From Burkholderiaceae bacterium (GTDB taxonomy: Bacteria > Pseudomonadota > Gammaproteobacteria > Burkholderiales > Burkholderiaceae_F), in assembly GCA_013696665.1 (NCBI GenBank), contig JACCYC010000001.1:1-7336 (forward strand): DNA of 7,336 nt, in the 5' to 3' direction. The position numbers and the translations under genes were made by a program. The notes beneath the pieces were generated by a model. The model was not told the origin of the DNA. It did not search any database and worked only from the letters and a program-made list of their open reading frames with translations. This document shows positions 1 through 6,671 of this stretch, piece by piece (position 1 is the stretch's first letter; each line of letters opens with the position of its first letter).

Positions 1-270
1 GTGTTTACGTCGACCACCTCGATGCATGGCGGTCAGGAATCAACGCTGCTGTCGATGATGCTTCCGTTGCTGCATCAGGGAATGCTGGTGTTGGGGATTC
101 CTTATACGGAGCCGGACCTGCGTACAACCCGGAGCGGGGGCACACCGTACGGCGCGAGCCATTACGCGGCCCCCGGTATCGCGCCGCGATTGAGTGACGA
201 AGAGCGCCGACTCGCGATCGCGCTCGGAACTCGTCTTGCCCGCACTGCAATGCTTCTGGCGCGGCGCTAA
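1..270 (+). CDS. wrbA: NAD(P)H:quinone oxidoreductase, WrbA type (C-terminal part)
   Basis: WrbA proteins are soluble FMN-binding flavodoxin-like enzymes that reduce quinones by two electrons using NAD(P)H, as protection against redox cycling. Only the last 89 residues are present; the family is about 200 residues long, so the gene starts to the left of the window and the GTG at base 1 is simply an in-frame Val codon. Visible family hallmarks are FTSTTSMHGGQE near residues 2-13 (the conserved FTS-x-x-S-x-HGGQE flavin-site segment), a following Leu/His-rich helix with LLHQGM, GIPYTEP, and the GGTPYGASHYA loop near residues 47-57. The end, with R-x-x-x-LA-x-x-LG-x-R, matches the C-terminal helix of WrbA. 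The stop codon lies 4 nt before the next start, so the two genes are probably cotranscribed. The family call is firm; the physiological substrate is not visible. Confidence 0.9.
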   Translation: MFTSTTSMHGGQESTLLSMMLPLLHQGMLVLGIPYTEPDLRTTRSGGTPYGASHYAAPGIAPRLSDEERRLAIALGTRLARTAMLLARR

Positions 271-274
271 GTAG

Positions 275-1675
275 ATGTTGTTGTCGCAATTGCATCAGAT
301 TGTCGGCGCTGCGTACGTGCTGACAGCGGCGGAGGACACGGCACCCTATCTGACCGATTGGCGGCGCCGCTTTACCGGGCGCGCACTTGCCGTCGTGCTG
401 CCAGGCTCTACCGACGAGGTCGCCGCCGTTGTAAAAACGTGTGCGGAACGAAAGACTCCGATCGTTCCACAAGGCGGTAATACCGGCCTGGTGGGTGGCG
501 CAACGCCCGACATGTCGGGTGACGCAATCGTGCTGTGCCTCAAGCGCATGAACCGCGTGCGCGATGTCGATGCGATCAATGGCACGATAACCGTCGAGGC
601 AGGGTGCGTGCTGCTTGACGTGCAGCAGGCTGCGCGCGACGCCGGGCAATTATTTCCGCTATCCCTGGCTGCCGAAGGCAGCGCAACGATCGGCGGAAAT
701 TTGAGCACCAATGCAGGCGGCACGCAGGTTTTGCGTTATGGCAACGCGCGCGATCTCACGCTGGGGCTCGAAGTCGTATTACCGACCGGAGAGGTCTGGA
801 ACGGCCTGCGTGCGCTGCGCAAGGACAATACCGGCTACGACTTGCGCGATCTCTTCATCGGTGCGGAAGGAACTCTCGGAGTGATCACGGCGGCGTGTCT
901 GAAGACGTTTGCTCTGCCGCGTGCGCAGGTCAGCGCGATGTTTGCGCTCGACTCAGTCGGCAACGCCGTTGAATTACTGAAGCTCGCCCAGTCTGCCGCG
1001 GGCGCCACGCTGACCGCATTCGAGCTGATCTCCGACACGTGCCTGCGTATCGTGACGCGCCACTTCGCCAATCAGCGTTCGCCATTCGGAGCGTCGCATT
1101 CTCAATATGTACTGTTGCAGTTGAGTAATCACGAAGATGAGCACCATGCTGCGACACTGCTGCAAACGATGGCGGAAAGCGCGCTTGAAAAGCGGCTGAT
1201 CGTCGATGCAGCGATTGCCCAATCATCGGCGCAAAGCGCTTCGTTATGGAAGTTGCGCGAGCTGATTTCAGACGCGCAAACGCTCGAGGCGAAACACATT
1301 AAGCACGACATATCCGTGCCAATCTCTTCCATCCCGCGCTTTATCCACGAAACAGACGCATTGCTTGCGAGCAACTTTGCGGGCGTGGAAATGGTGACCT
1401 TTGGCCATCTGGGTGACGGCAATCTTCATTACAACGTACGGTCCCCGATCGGCCTTTCCGATGAAGAATTTTTTGCGATGCAGCCGGCGATCTACCGCTG
1501 CGTGCACGACCAGGTCGTGCGTTTTCAAGGTTCCATTTCGGCAGAACACGGCATCGGACAACTTAAACGCGATGAAAATGCGCGTTACAAATCGTCGATA
1601 GAAATGAATCTGATGCGCGCCATCAAGCAGGCTTTCGATCCGCTCAATATCATGAATCCGGGCAAAGTCCTGTAA
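275..1675 (+). CDS. FAD-binding 2-hydroxyacid dehydrogenase (GlcD / D-2-hydroxyglutarate dehydrogenase group)
   Basis: This is a 466-residue flavoprotein of the VAO/PCMH superfamily, complete at both ends and of normal family length. Such enzymes oxidise a D-2-hydroxyacid (D-2-hydroxyglutarate, D-lactate or glycolate) to the 2-oxoacid and pass electrons to a quinone, flavoprotein or cytochrome. The FAD-binding domain spans about residues 36-210, with PQGGNTGLVGG at 65-75, AEGSATIGGNLSTNAGG at 133-149 and NTGYDLRDLFIGAEGTLG at 185-202. The FAD-oxidase C domain fills about 215-466 and keeps KHDISVP (343-349), GHLGDGNLHYN (377-387, two metal-ligand His), SAEHGIG (422-428, Glu-His pair) and DPLNIMNPGKVL at the C-terminus. 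Arg328 and Lys343 are placed like the substrate-binding residues of D-2-hydroxyglutarate dehydrogenases. The start lies 4 nt after the wrbA-type gene and has no strong ribosome site, which suggests translational coupling. The family is certain; D-2-hydroxyglutarate versus D-lactate as substrate cannot be settled from motifs. Confidence 0.9.
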   Translation: MLLSQLHQIVGAAYVLTAAEDTAPYLTDWRRRFTGRALAVVLPGSTDEVAAVVKTCAERKTPIVPQGGNTGLVGGATPDMSGDAIVLCLKRMNRVRDVDAINGTITVEAGCVLLDVQQAARDAGQLFPLSLAAEGSATIGGNLSTNAGGTQVLRYGNARDLTLGLEVVLPTGEVWNGLRALRKDNTGYDLRDLFIGAEGTLGVITAACLKTFALPRAQVSAMFALDSVGNAVELLKLAQSAAGATLTAFELISDTCLRIVTRHFANQRSPFGASHSQYVLLQLSNHEDEHHAATLLQTMAESALEKRLIVDAAIAQSSAQSASLWKLRELISDAQTLEAKHIKHDISVPISSIPRFIHETDALLASNFAGVEMVTFGHLGDGNLHYNVRSPIGLSDEEFFAMQPAIYRCVHDQVVRFQGSISAEHGIGQLKRDENARYKSSIEMNLMRAIKQAFDPLNIMNPGKVL

Positions 1676-1831
1676 CAAAGCGGTTGTTAGTCGCGGCAGG
1701 CCGAACATCCGGTGCCGGCGTTGCAACCTGAGTCCCAGCTTCACGCTAGAAATTAGGACGTTTTTCGGATCATCGAGGGGCGGCAGGTTCGCTACGATGC
1801 CTCCAGGTTCAGATCGGTCTCAGGAGAATGC

Positions 1832-2905
1832 ATGCACTTCAATCTCAGGCTCGCAGCCGTCATCGGCGCCCTTACTCTGTCGAACGGGTTAGCAGCGACC
1901 GAGCTTTCAACCGAATTACAGACCTACGGCCCTCTTAAGCAGCCACGTCCGGTGCAGGGCGTCAAGCCGCTTCCGAACCTTGGCATCGACGCCTTGCGGG
2001 GTGACGGCATCTACCTGATCAACGGCCTGCGTGTCGCTAACCTGCGCGCAAGCGACAAACCCGGAGCGGAAGATCGCTACGCGTTGACCGAAACGACGAA
2101 CGATGCAAAGACGGGGGCCGTGCACAGCAACATCGACGCCGGTAATTTTGTTCTCAACGGCGAGCGTCGGCCCGTCGGGCGTCCGAACTTTGCGATTCCC
2201 GCTCCGGACGGCACCATTTATTTGATCTTCTCCGGTCAGAACCCGCTGCGCGTTGCAGTGACGCTGCAGCCGTTCGACGTTTCTGGCCTGCATATTCAAC
2301 CGTTCCTGCGTACGCCAGACAACTATTTGAAGCAGGAAGCCGCCAAAGTAGGCAGTGCGGTGTTTCCCAAGGACTCGGTCGCTTACCTGGTGACCGCCCG
2401 TTTCATCGACGATGTGCTGATGTTGCCGGCTCGTGAATCGTTCACTGGAGCGAGCAACACGGGGCAATTTGTCGGCAATTTCTCCAAAGAGATCCCGTAC
2501 TGCCTCGCCTATGAAGACCGCAAGGGTGCCAAGCCGTACGCCATGCTGTTCAAACCCGGCGCAAACAAAAAAGGGGCGGTCGATTTGTATGCGGCGAAAA
2601 CGGGCACGCTGTTCTGCGATCGCGACGGCGCGAAAGCGCTGGATGAAGGCGAGTGGGAAGAACGCACGATTTCCGGCACGCGCGCTGTGGTGCTTTCATT
2701 CCCGGCGAATGTCGACCCGCTCGACACCGGCGTTACGAACGTCGAACGCGAATCGGCCAAGATCGCGTTTATTGAACCGAGCAAAGGCACGCCCGGCGTT
2801 CGGCCCGGCAAGCTTTATCAGGCCGGCGCAAAGATTTATGACTATCAATATCGATTTAACAAGGCGGCCGCTGATGCAGTTCGCAGTGCCCTGGGCGCGC
2901 CGTAA
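1832..2905 (+). CDS. Secreted protein of unknown family
   Basis: I do not recognise this 357-residue protein. Residues 1-22 form a plausible Sec signal peptide (MHFNLRLAAVIGALTLSNGLAA, Arg in the n-region, hydrophobic core, Ala-x-Ala-like cleavage near 20-22). There is no lipobox Cys and no later membrane segment, so a soluble periplasmic or exported protein is likely. The mature part is rich in beta-strand-like stretches (YLINGLRVANLR at 61-72, GTIYLIFSGQNPLRVAVTL at 127-145). It has only two cysteines, C224 and C262, which could form a disulfide. The end (AGAKIYDYQYRFNKAAADAV) looks like an amphipathic helix. The start is set by AGGAG at 1822-1826, five nt before the ATG; another ATG at 1828 is in a different frame. 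It follows the dehydrogenase after a 156-bp gap with no clear terminator, so it may be its own transcription unit. No function is assigned. Confidence 0.8.
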   Translation: MHFNLRLAAVIGALTLSNGLAATELSTELQTYGPLKQPRPVQGVKPLPNLGIDALRGDGIYLINGLRVANLRASDKPGAEDRYALTETTNDAKTGAVHSNIDAGNFVLNGERRPVGRPNFAIPAPDGTIYLIFSGQNPLRVAVTLQPFDVSGLHIQPFLRTPDNYLKQEAAKVGSAVFPKDSVAYLVTARFIDDVLMLPARESFTGASNTGQFVGNFSKEIPYCLAYEDRKGAKPYAMLFKPGANKKGAVDLYAAKTGTLFCDRDGAKALDEGEWEERTISGTRAVVLSFPANVDPLDTGVTNVERESAKIAFIEPSKGTPGVRPGKLYQAGAKIYDYQYRFNKAAADAVRSALGAP

Positions 2906-2959
2906 CGATCATTTGCGCGAGCTACACGATTCCCACGGCATTCGATAGACTCATGCGCG

Positions 2960-3409
2960 ATGAAGATCGCGGTCTTGATTTCTATTGTCGGCCTGCTGCA
3001 GACAACCTCGGCTGGCGCGCAAACAATTCAGCGTTGCGAGGGCGCCGGACAGCGAATTACCTACGCCAATGCCGAGTGCCCGGCGGGCACGCGCGCCGTC
3101 AAGGCGTTGCCTCCTGCCCCACCACCATCGGCTCAAAGTCGTGCCGAGACAAAGGCACAACTGCAAAGAGACAAGGACGCGGTGAAAACGCAGCAGAAGC
3201 CAGTCGTGCAGGACAAAGCGCTGCGCGCACCTTCCAGCAGCGACCTGCAGAAGGCTGCCGATTGTGGCTATCTGCAAGCGTCGCTCGATTCGTCACGTCA
3301 GTTGCGTAACGTGCTGACCACGAGACCGTATTACTCAACCGAAGACGTAGAAGAAGCCGACGCGCGGATCAATGAACTCGCTGCCGAATATCGCCGCGTC
3401 TGCGGCTGA
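2960..3409 (+). CDS. Small secreted protein with DUF4124-like N-terminal motif (copy 1)
   Basis: This is a 149-residue protein. Residues 1-20 are a clear signal peptide (MKIAVLISIVGLLQTTSAGA, then Gln21). Right after cleavage comes a DUF4124-like motif: IQRCEGAGQRITYANAECPAGT, with cysteines at 26 and 40. A Pro/Ala stretch (51-57) and a charged Lys/Gln helix follow. The C-terminal part carries two more cysteines, C102 and C148, probably a disulfide-linked helical pair. DUF4124 proteins are common small periplasmic proteins of beta- and gammaproteobacteria with no established function. The ATG at 2953 is in another frame and does not encode a signal peptide, so 2960 is chosen; the ribosome site is weak. 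It lies 54 bp after the 357-residue secreted protein and 46 bp before its own paralogue, on the same strand, so one transcript is possible. Confidence 0.75.
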   Translation: MKIAVLISIVGLLQTTSAGAQTIQRCEGAGQRITYANAECPAGTRAVKALPPAPPPSAQSRAETKAQLQRDKDAVKTQQKPVVQDKALRAPSSSDLQKAADCGYLQASLDSSRQLRNVLTTRPYYSTEDVEEADARINELAAEYRRVCG

Positions 3410-3455
3410 TACGCGTGCTGTCAACAGCGTTTTACCTATCACTAAAGGATTGCCG

Positions 3456-3935
3456 ATGAACGCTGCACGCGCATGCCTGCTTTTTGCCTTCTCGACAACG
3501 CTGCTCGCATCCGGCGCCATGAGCCAACAGATCCAGGTGTCCCGCTGCGAAAGCAAAGACGGTACGGTGACGTATTCAAATCGTGAGTGCCCCGCAGGGA
3601 CTTCGCCGGTGCGCAAGGTCAACACTTCGCCACCGGTGGCGGTGCCCGACCAAAAGGCAGCAAAGGATCGCGCCAAAAAAGATGCGGCCGAAGTAAAACA
3701 GACCGACAAAGAGCGCGAACAAAAGGCTGCTGAAGAAAAGCGCGCTGCCGACAAGCGCGAGAAATCCGAAGTCAAAGTCGCGGATCGCTGCGAGCGTGCC
3801 CGACGCGACCTGGCGCGCGCAGTTCAGGCACGCAACGCGCTTGACACGAAAGCTGCGACGGTCGAACAGATGCAGAAGGCGAGCCAGGAAGTAAGCAGGC
3901 GCGACGCCGAGTTACCGAAGTTCTGCCCGACGTAG
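3456..3935 (+). CDS. Small secreted protein with DUF4124-like N-terminal motif and coiled coil (copy 2)
   Basis: This 159-residue protein is a paralogue of the gene just upstream. Residues 1 to about 23 form a signal peptide (hydrophobic LLFAFSTTLLASGAM). The DUF4124-like motif follows: VSRCESKDGTVTYSNRECPAGT, cysteines at 31 and 45. Residues about 64-108 are a very Lys/Glu/Ala-rich segment, almost certainly a long charged helix or coiled coil. The C-terminal part holds C112 and C157, 45 residues apart; the paralogue has the equivalent pair 46 apart. The ATG at 3456 is preferred over an upstream in-frame ATG at 3372 because AAAGGA sits at 3444-3449, six nt upstream, and because the signal peptide begins here; 3372 also lies inside the preceding gene. 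The function is unknown. A role at the cell envelope is inferred only from the signal peptide. Confidence 0.8.
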   Translation: MNAARACLLFAFSTTLLASGAMSQQIQVSRCESKDGTVTYSNRECPAGTSPVRKVNTSPPVAVPDQKAAKDRAKKDAAEVKQTDKEREQKAAEEKRAADKREKSEVKVADRCERARRDLARAVQARNALDTKAATVEQMQKASQEVSRRDAELPKFCPT

Positions 3936-3954
3936 GCTTGCCGCTGGCGGATCT

Positions 3955-3981
3955 AGAGGCCGAGATGTTCAGGCGGCCTCT
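3955..3981. terminator. Inverted repeat between two convergent genes, possible bidirectional terminator
   Basis: AGAGGCC at 3955-3961 pairs perfectly with GGCCTCT at 3975-3981 (7-bp stem, 13-nt loop). The repeat lies where the rightward DUF4124-like gene and the leftward dusA converge, and it overlaps the dusA stop codon. No T-tract follows on either strand, so it would not be a classical intrinsic terminator. The call rests on position and pairing only. Confidence 0.25.
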
Positions 3982-4991
3982 GGCCAGGTGCTGGCTCGCT
4001 CTTGGATTGCTTCGAGCGCAAACATGAGTACATCGGCACCGTAGCGCTGCAAGACATCCGCATTGCTTAACGTGCGGCGCCATTGGCGAGCGCCGCGCAT
4101 CCCCTGGAACAATCCAAGCATCTGGCGCACGACGTGCCGCGGTGCGACTCCACACTTTATCTGCTGGCGCAGATACTCAGTCATGCGGAGCACTACGACC
4201 TCGCGCGACATCGTGGTGGCAGATTCTCCGAACACCCTTTGATCGACGCAAGACAGCAGAAATGGATCGTGATACGCGGCGCGGCCGAGCATTACACCGT
4301 CAAGCCCAACCAGCTGATCCAGCGCCGCATCGATCGTGTTGACGCCGCCATTCAGCACAAACATCGCCGTCGGGAAATCTTGGCTCAACCTGTGCACGCA
4401 CGAATAGTTCAGCGGCGGAACCTCGCGGTTCTCCTTGGGGCTCAACCCTTTCAGCCATGCGCTGCGGGCGTGCACGATGAAGACGCGGCAGCCAACCGCG
4501 TGCAGCGCACCGACAAAGTCTCGCACAAAGCCGTAGTCCTCACGCCGGTCGACTCCAATTCGGTGTTTGACAGTAATTGGAACGGTTACGACATCCTGCA
4601 TCGCACGGATGCAATCTGCAACCAGCGGAGCCTCGGCCATCAGGCACGCCCCGAACGCGCCCCGCTGCACCCGCTCCGACGGGCATCCGCAATTCAGATT
4701 GATCTCGTCATAGCCGTAGCGCGCGCCCAGTGCTGCCGCATGCGCCAACTCACCCGGCTCGCTGCCGCCCAGCTGCAATGCCACGGGATGCTCGGCGGCA
4801 TCGAATTCAAGGTGCCGGGCGGCATCGCCATGCAGCAATGTGCCCGTCGTCAGCATCTCGGTGTACAGCCGCGCATGCCGCGTCAGTTGCCGATGAAAAT
4901 AGCGGCAGTGGCGATTCGTCCAATCCATCATCGGCGCGACGCAAAACCGATGAGCGCTAACCATTTGATTTTGTTTACTTTCTTCTGTCAC
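3969..4991 (-). CDS. dusA: tRNA-dihydrouridine synthase A
   Basis: DusA is an FMN enzyme that reduces uridines 20 and 20a in the D-loop of tRNAs, using NADPH. From the GTG start it has 340 residues, the usual DusA length. Diagnostic segments are VAPMMDWTNRHCRYF (18-32), LYTEMLTTG (42-50), HPVALQLGGS (68-77), GYDEINLNCGCPSERVQ (93-109) and GACLM with the catalytic Cys116, then VKHRIGVD, HARSAWLKGLSPKENRE and GVMLGRAAYHDP in the FMN-binding barrel. The GTG at 4989-4991 is preceded by GAGG with a 6-nt gap; the ATG at 4962-4964 (331 residues) is a good alternative with a weaker ribosome site. The first ~10 codons are AT-rich and encode a Lys/Gln/Ser stretch unlike the rest, which fits a 5' end contributed by the integrated element. 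The family usually has DWTDRH where this one has DWTNRH. The gene appears intact and functional. Confidence 0.93.
   Translation of the reverse strand: MTEESKQNQMVSAHRFCVAPMMDWTNRHCRYFHRQLTRHARLYTEMLTTGTLLHGDAARHLEFDAAEHPVALQLGGSEPGELAHAAALGARYGYDEINLNCGCPSERVQRGAFGACLMAEAPLVADCIRAMQDVVTVPITVKHRIGVDRREDYGFVRDFVGALHAVGCRVFIVHARSAWLKGLSPKENREVPPLNYSCVHRLSQDFPTAMFVLNGGVNTIDAALDQLVGLDGVMLGRAAYHDPFLLSCVDQRVFGESATTMSREVVVLRMTEYLRQQIKCGVAPRHVVRQMLGLFQGMRGARQWRRTLSNADVLQRYGADVLMFALEAIQERASTWPEAA
4920..4991. other. Probable attachment-site region (element/host junction) in the 5' end of dusA
   Basis: A tyrosine recombinase gene starts right beside the 5' end of dusA, as in the known dusA-integrative elements, which recombine inside the first codons of dusA and regenerate the reading frame. 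Here the codons for the conserved APMMDWTNRHCR segment (about 4900-4935) are GC-rich and host-like. The sequence from about 4965 onward (Lys/Gln-rich codons and upstream gap) becomes AT-rich. The crossover should therefore lie in or near 4920-4965, but the exact core cannot be fixed because the second end of the element is outside the window. Confidence 0.4.
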
Positions 4992-5010
4992 ATAAAACCT
5001 CAAAACTGTG

Positions 5011-5045
5011 CGTGTGCAAGAAATAGTGCACACAGAGTGCACACG
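5011..5045. repeat. Clustered direct and inverted TGCACAC repeats upstream of the integrase gene
   Basis: In the 54-bp gap between dusA and the integrase, AGTGCACAC occurs at 5025-5033 and 5036-5044 (11-bp period). The inverted form CGTGTGCA lies at 5011-5018 and pairs with TGCACACG at 5038-5045. The last repeat ends exactly at the base before the integrase ATG. Such clustering next to an integrase and an attachment site suggests binding sites for the integrase, an excisionase or a repressor of int. Which of these is not shown by the sequence. Confidence 0.5.
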
Positions 5046-6107
5046 ATGGCCACGTTCACACAACTGCCGAGCGGGAATTGGCGCGCGCAGGTCCGGCGCG
5101 GCGCAACCTATAAAGCGGCGACGCTCCCGAGCAAGCGTGCCGCACGCGATTGGGCCACTGCCATCGAAGCGCATGCCGGACATAAGTTAGCCGGGGGACT
5201 CGCTCCACCCCCTAAGGGCTCAACTCTCGCGGACCTGATCGCCAAGTATCTGGAGACGCGCCCGATTGAACCCGGCCGTACCAAGCTAGCGACGCTGTTG
5301 CGCCTGCAGCGGGATATCGGCGCCATCTCATTGGCGCGGCTGAACGCAAACGTACTAAGCGAATTCATCGATCGGCGCATTGCTGATAAGGCTGGTGGCG
5401 TCACCATCGCCGGCGACTTATCGACACTCCAGGCCGTCATCGATTGGGCGATTCACGCGCGGCAATTGGATCTGCCGCCAAGATTGGGCACGGATGCCCG
5501 CCGCAGCCTTAAGCATCGGCAGCTGGATACACGCGGCCGGGAACGCAGCCGCGAGCCCACAGAAGGCGAATTGGCGCGCCTGTATGCCTATTGGAACGGC
5601 AACGAGCGCCAGGTCATCGATATGCCGACGCTGGTTCGCTTCGCGCTGGCGAGCGGCATGCGTCTGGGCGAGGCATGCCGCATTCGCATCGAGGATATCG
5701 ACCGCAAGGAAAGGACGGTCGTTATCCGGGATCGCAAGGACCCGCGGCGCAAGCAGGGCAATGACCAAATCGTGCCGCTGCTCGATGACGCATGGGCCAT
5801 CGTGGCGCCACTGATCAGGCGCCGCTATGAGGGACGTCTGTTCGAAGTTAATGCCGCATCCGCAAGCGTCGCTTTTACGCGCGCGTGCCAAGCGCTCGGC
5901 ATTATCGATTTGCACTTTCACGATTTGCGGCACGCGGCCACGGCCAGCTTCTTCCGGATGGGCTTGCAGATCCCGCAGGTCGCTTTGCTGACGGGCCACA
6001 AAACCTGGGCGATGTTGAAGCGGTACACCGACATCAAGCCCGAGGACGTGCGCGCCGCCATCAAACCGAAGGCGAAGGAACGCCATAGCCTGCGGGTGGT
6101 GAAGTGA
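5046..6107 (+). CDS. int: Tyrosine recombinase (site-specific integrase) of a dusA-associated element
   Basis: This 353-residue integrase catalyses integration and excision of the element by breaking and rejoining DNA through a tyrosine. Residues 1 to about 50 are a small N-terminal arm-binding-like domain (MATFTQLPSGNWRAQVRR). About 58-145 is the core-binding (SAM-like) domain (STLADLIAKYLETRP onward). About 170-340 is the catalytic domain. All active-site residues are visible: Arg206 (SGMRLGEA), Lys231 in the beta-hairpin (RDRKDPRRK), His292 and Arg295 (HDLRHAA), His318 (LTGHKTW) and nucleophile Tyr327 (LKRYTDI). The frame stays open far upstream, over dusA on the other strand, but the ATG at 5046 begins the typical N-terminus and upstream residues resemble nothing. 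The ribosome site is poor (AGAG at most), so expression may be kept low. The stop overlaps the next start by 4 nt. Its place beside the dusA start identifies the likely target site. Confidence 0.92.
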   Translation: MATFTQLPSGNWRAQVRRGATYKAATLPSKRAARDWATAIEAHAGHKLAGGLAPPPKGSTLADLIAKYLETRPIEPGRTKLATLLRLQRDIGAISLARLNANVLSEFIDRRIADKAGGVTIAGDLSTLQAVIDWAIHARQLDLPPRLGTDARRSLKHRQLDTRGRERSREPTEGELARLYAYWNGNERQVIDMPTLVRFALASGMRLGEACRIRIEDIDRKERTVVIRDRKDPRRKQGNDQIVPLLDDAWAIVAPLIRRRYEGRLFEVNAASASVAFTRACQALGIIDLHFHDLRHAATASFFRMGLQIPQVALLTGHKTWAMLKRYTDIKPEDVRAAIKPKAKERHSLRVVK

Positions 6108-6562
6108 AAAAGCCAAAGAAACAGATCGGGGTTGTGCAGTGGCCGACGGATGACTTGGCCGCGTTCGAGTCGAAGCTAACCGCCCAACGCGCCGATCCTG
6201 AGCACCAAGGATGGGAACGGCTGGCTTCAATCATGAATGAAGCCGCGCGAGATCCGGCGATTCGCAATACCGACAATGCTTACTGGGTAGCCCACTTCGT
6301 GCGCGAGCTGGTTCGCGCTGTGGATACGGCATCTGCACAAGATTTCGTCATGCTGTTTGAAAGCAAGATTGCAACATTCCGGGCCGAGCAGAAGGGCAGT
6401 GATCCGCGGGCCTGGGTGCAAGGTGAATGGAAGCAGCACAGAGATGCCTACGACGGCAACAAGTCGGCGTTCGCGCGCGACTACGTTCGCAGACTCCATA
6501 ATGAGCGAAAAAAGAAAGTGGGGCTGCGAAGGATCACCGACCATTGGCTAAAAGGAATGTGA
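6104..6562 (+). CDS. Hypothetical element protein, translationally coupled to the integrase
   Basis: I do not recognise a named family in this 152-residue protein. It begins with GTG inside GTGA, sharing 4 nt with the integrase stop, so it is probably translated by coupling; GGTGG-type purines lie just upstream. The N-terminus is basic (MKKPKKQ). The middle (about 35-95) is helical and acidic/aromatic (NAYWVAHFVRELVRAV, FVMLFESKIATF). The C-terminus (about 118-150), NKSAFARDYVRRLHNERKKK followed by VGLRRITDHWLKG, looks like a helix-turn-helix: a first helix, a basic loop and an ITDHWL recognition-type helix. A DNA-binding or integrase-accessory role is inferred from this and from the overlap with int. 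It has no signal peptide or membrane segment, so it should be cytoplasmic. Its codon use and GC content resemble those of the integrase. Confidence 0.75.
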   Translation: MKKPKKQIGVVQWPTDDLAAFESKLTAQRADPEHQGWERLASIMNEAARDPAIRNTDNAYWVAHFVRELVRAVDTASAQDFVMLFESKIATFRAEQKGSDPRAWVQGEWKQHRDAYDGNKSAFARDYVRRLHNERKKKVGLRRITDHWLKGM

Positions 6563-6574
6563 GTTTCCTGATAC

Positions 6575-6611
6575 CACGTTGCGGCAACATGCAACACGTT
6601 GCGGCAACGTG
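6575..6611. promoter_or_regulatory. Two 17-bp palindromes with 20-bp period, probable operator pair
   Basis: CACGTTGCGGCAAC occurs exactly at 6575-6588 and 6595-6608. Extended to 17 bp, the second copy (6595-6611) is a perfect palindrome, CACGTTGC-G-GCAACGTG. The first copy (6575-6591) differs by one base (A for G at 6589). The 20-bp spacing puts both on the same face of the helix. They lie 61 to 97 bp before the start of the small DNA-binding protein at 6672. This is what a tandem operator for a dimeric regulator looks like. No T-tract follows, so a terminator is unlikely. Confidence 0.6.
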
Positions 6612-6671
6612 ACCGTTCCAACATTCACCCACAATGCCTAGCATCGTCCCCAGTGAGTCAAGGGGATATCG

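Noticed and set aside
1676..1831. Promoter or terminator in the gap after the FAD dehydrogenase
   Set aside because: I found no convincing -35/-10 pair and no hairpin with a T-tract; only the ribosome site of the next gene is clear.
4083..5045. Long open frame upstream of and in frame with the integrase, antisense to dusA
   Set aside because: It mirrors the dusA coding strand, its translation is low-complexity Arg/His/Ala with no family features, and the integrase N-terminus starts naturally at the ATG at 5046.
5418..6230. 270-codon open frame on the minus strand over the integrase
   Set aside because: It is a shadow of the integrase, whose complete catalytic set is on the plus strand; its translation shows no recognisable motif.
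6575..6611. Intrinsic terminator after the 152-residue gene
   Set aside because: The palindromes have almost no loop and no T-tract follows; the tandem, evenly spaced copies fit operators better.
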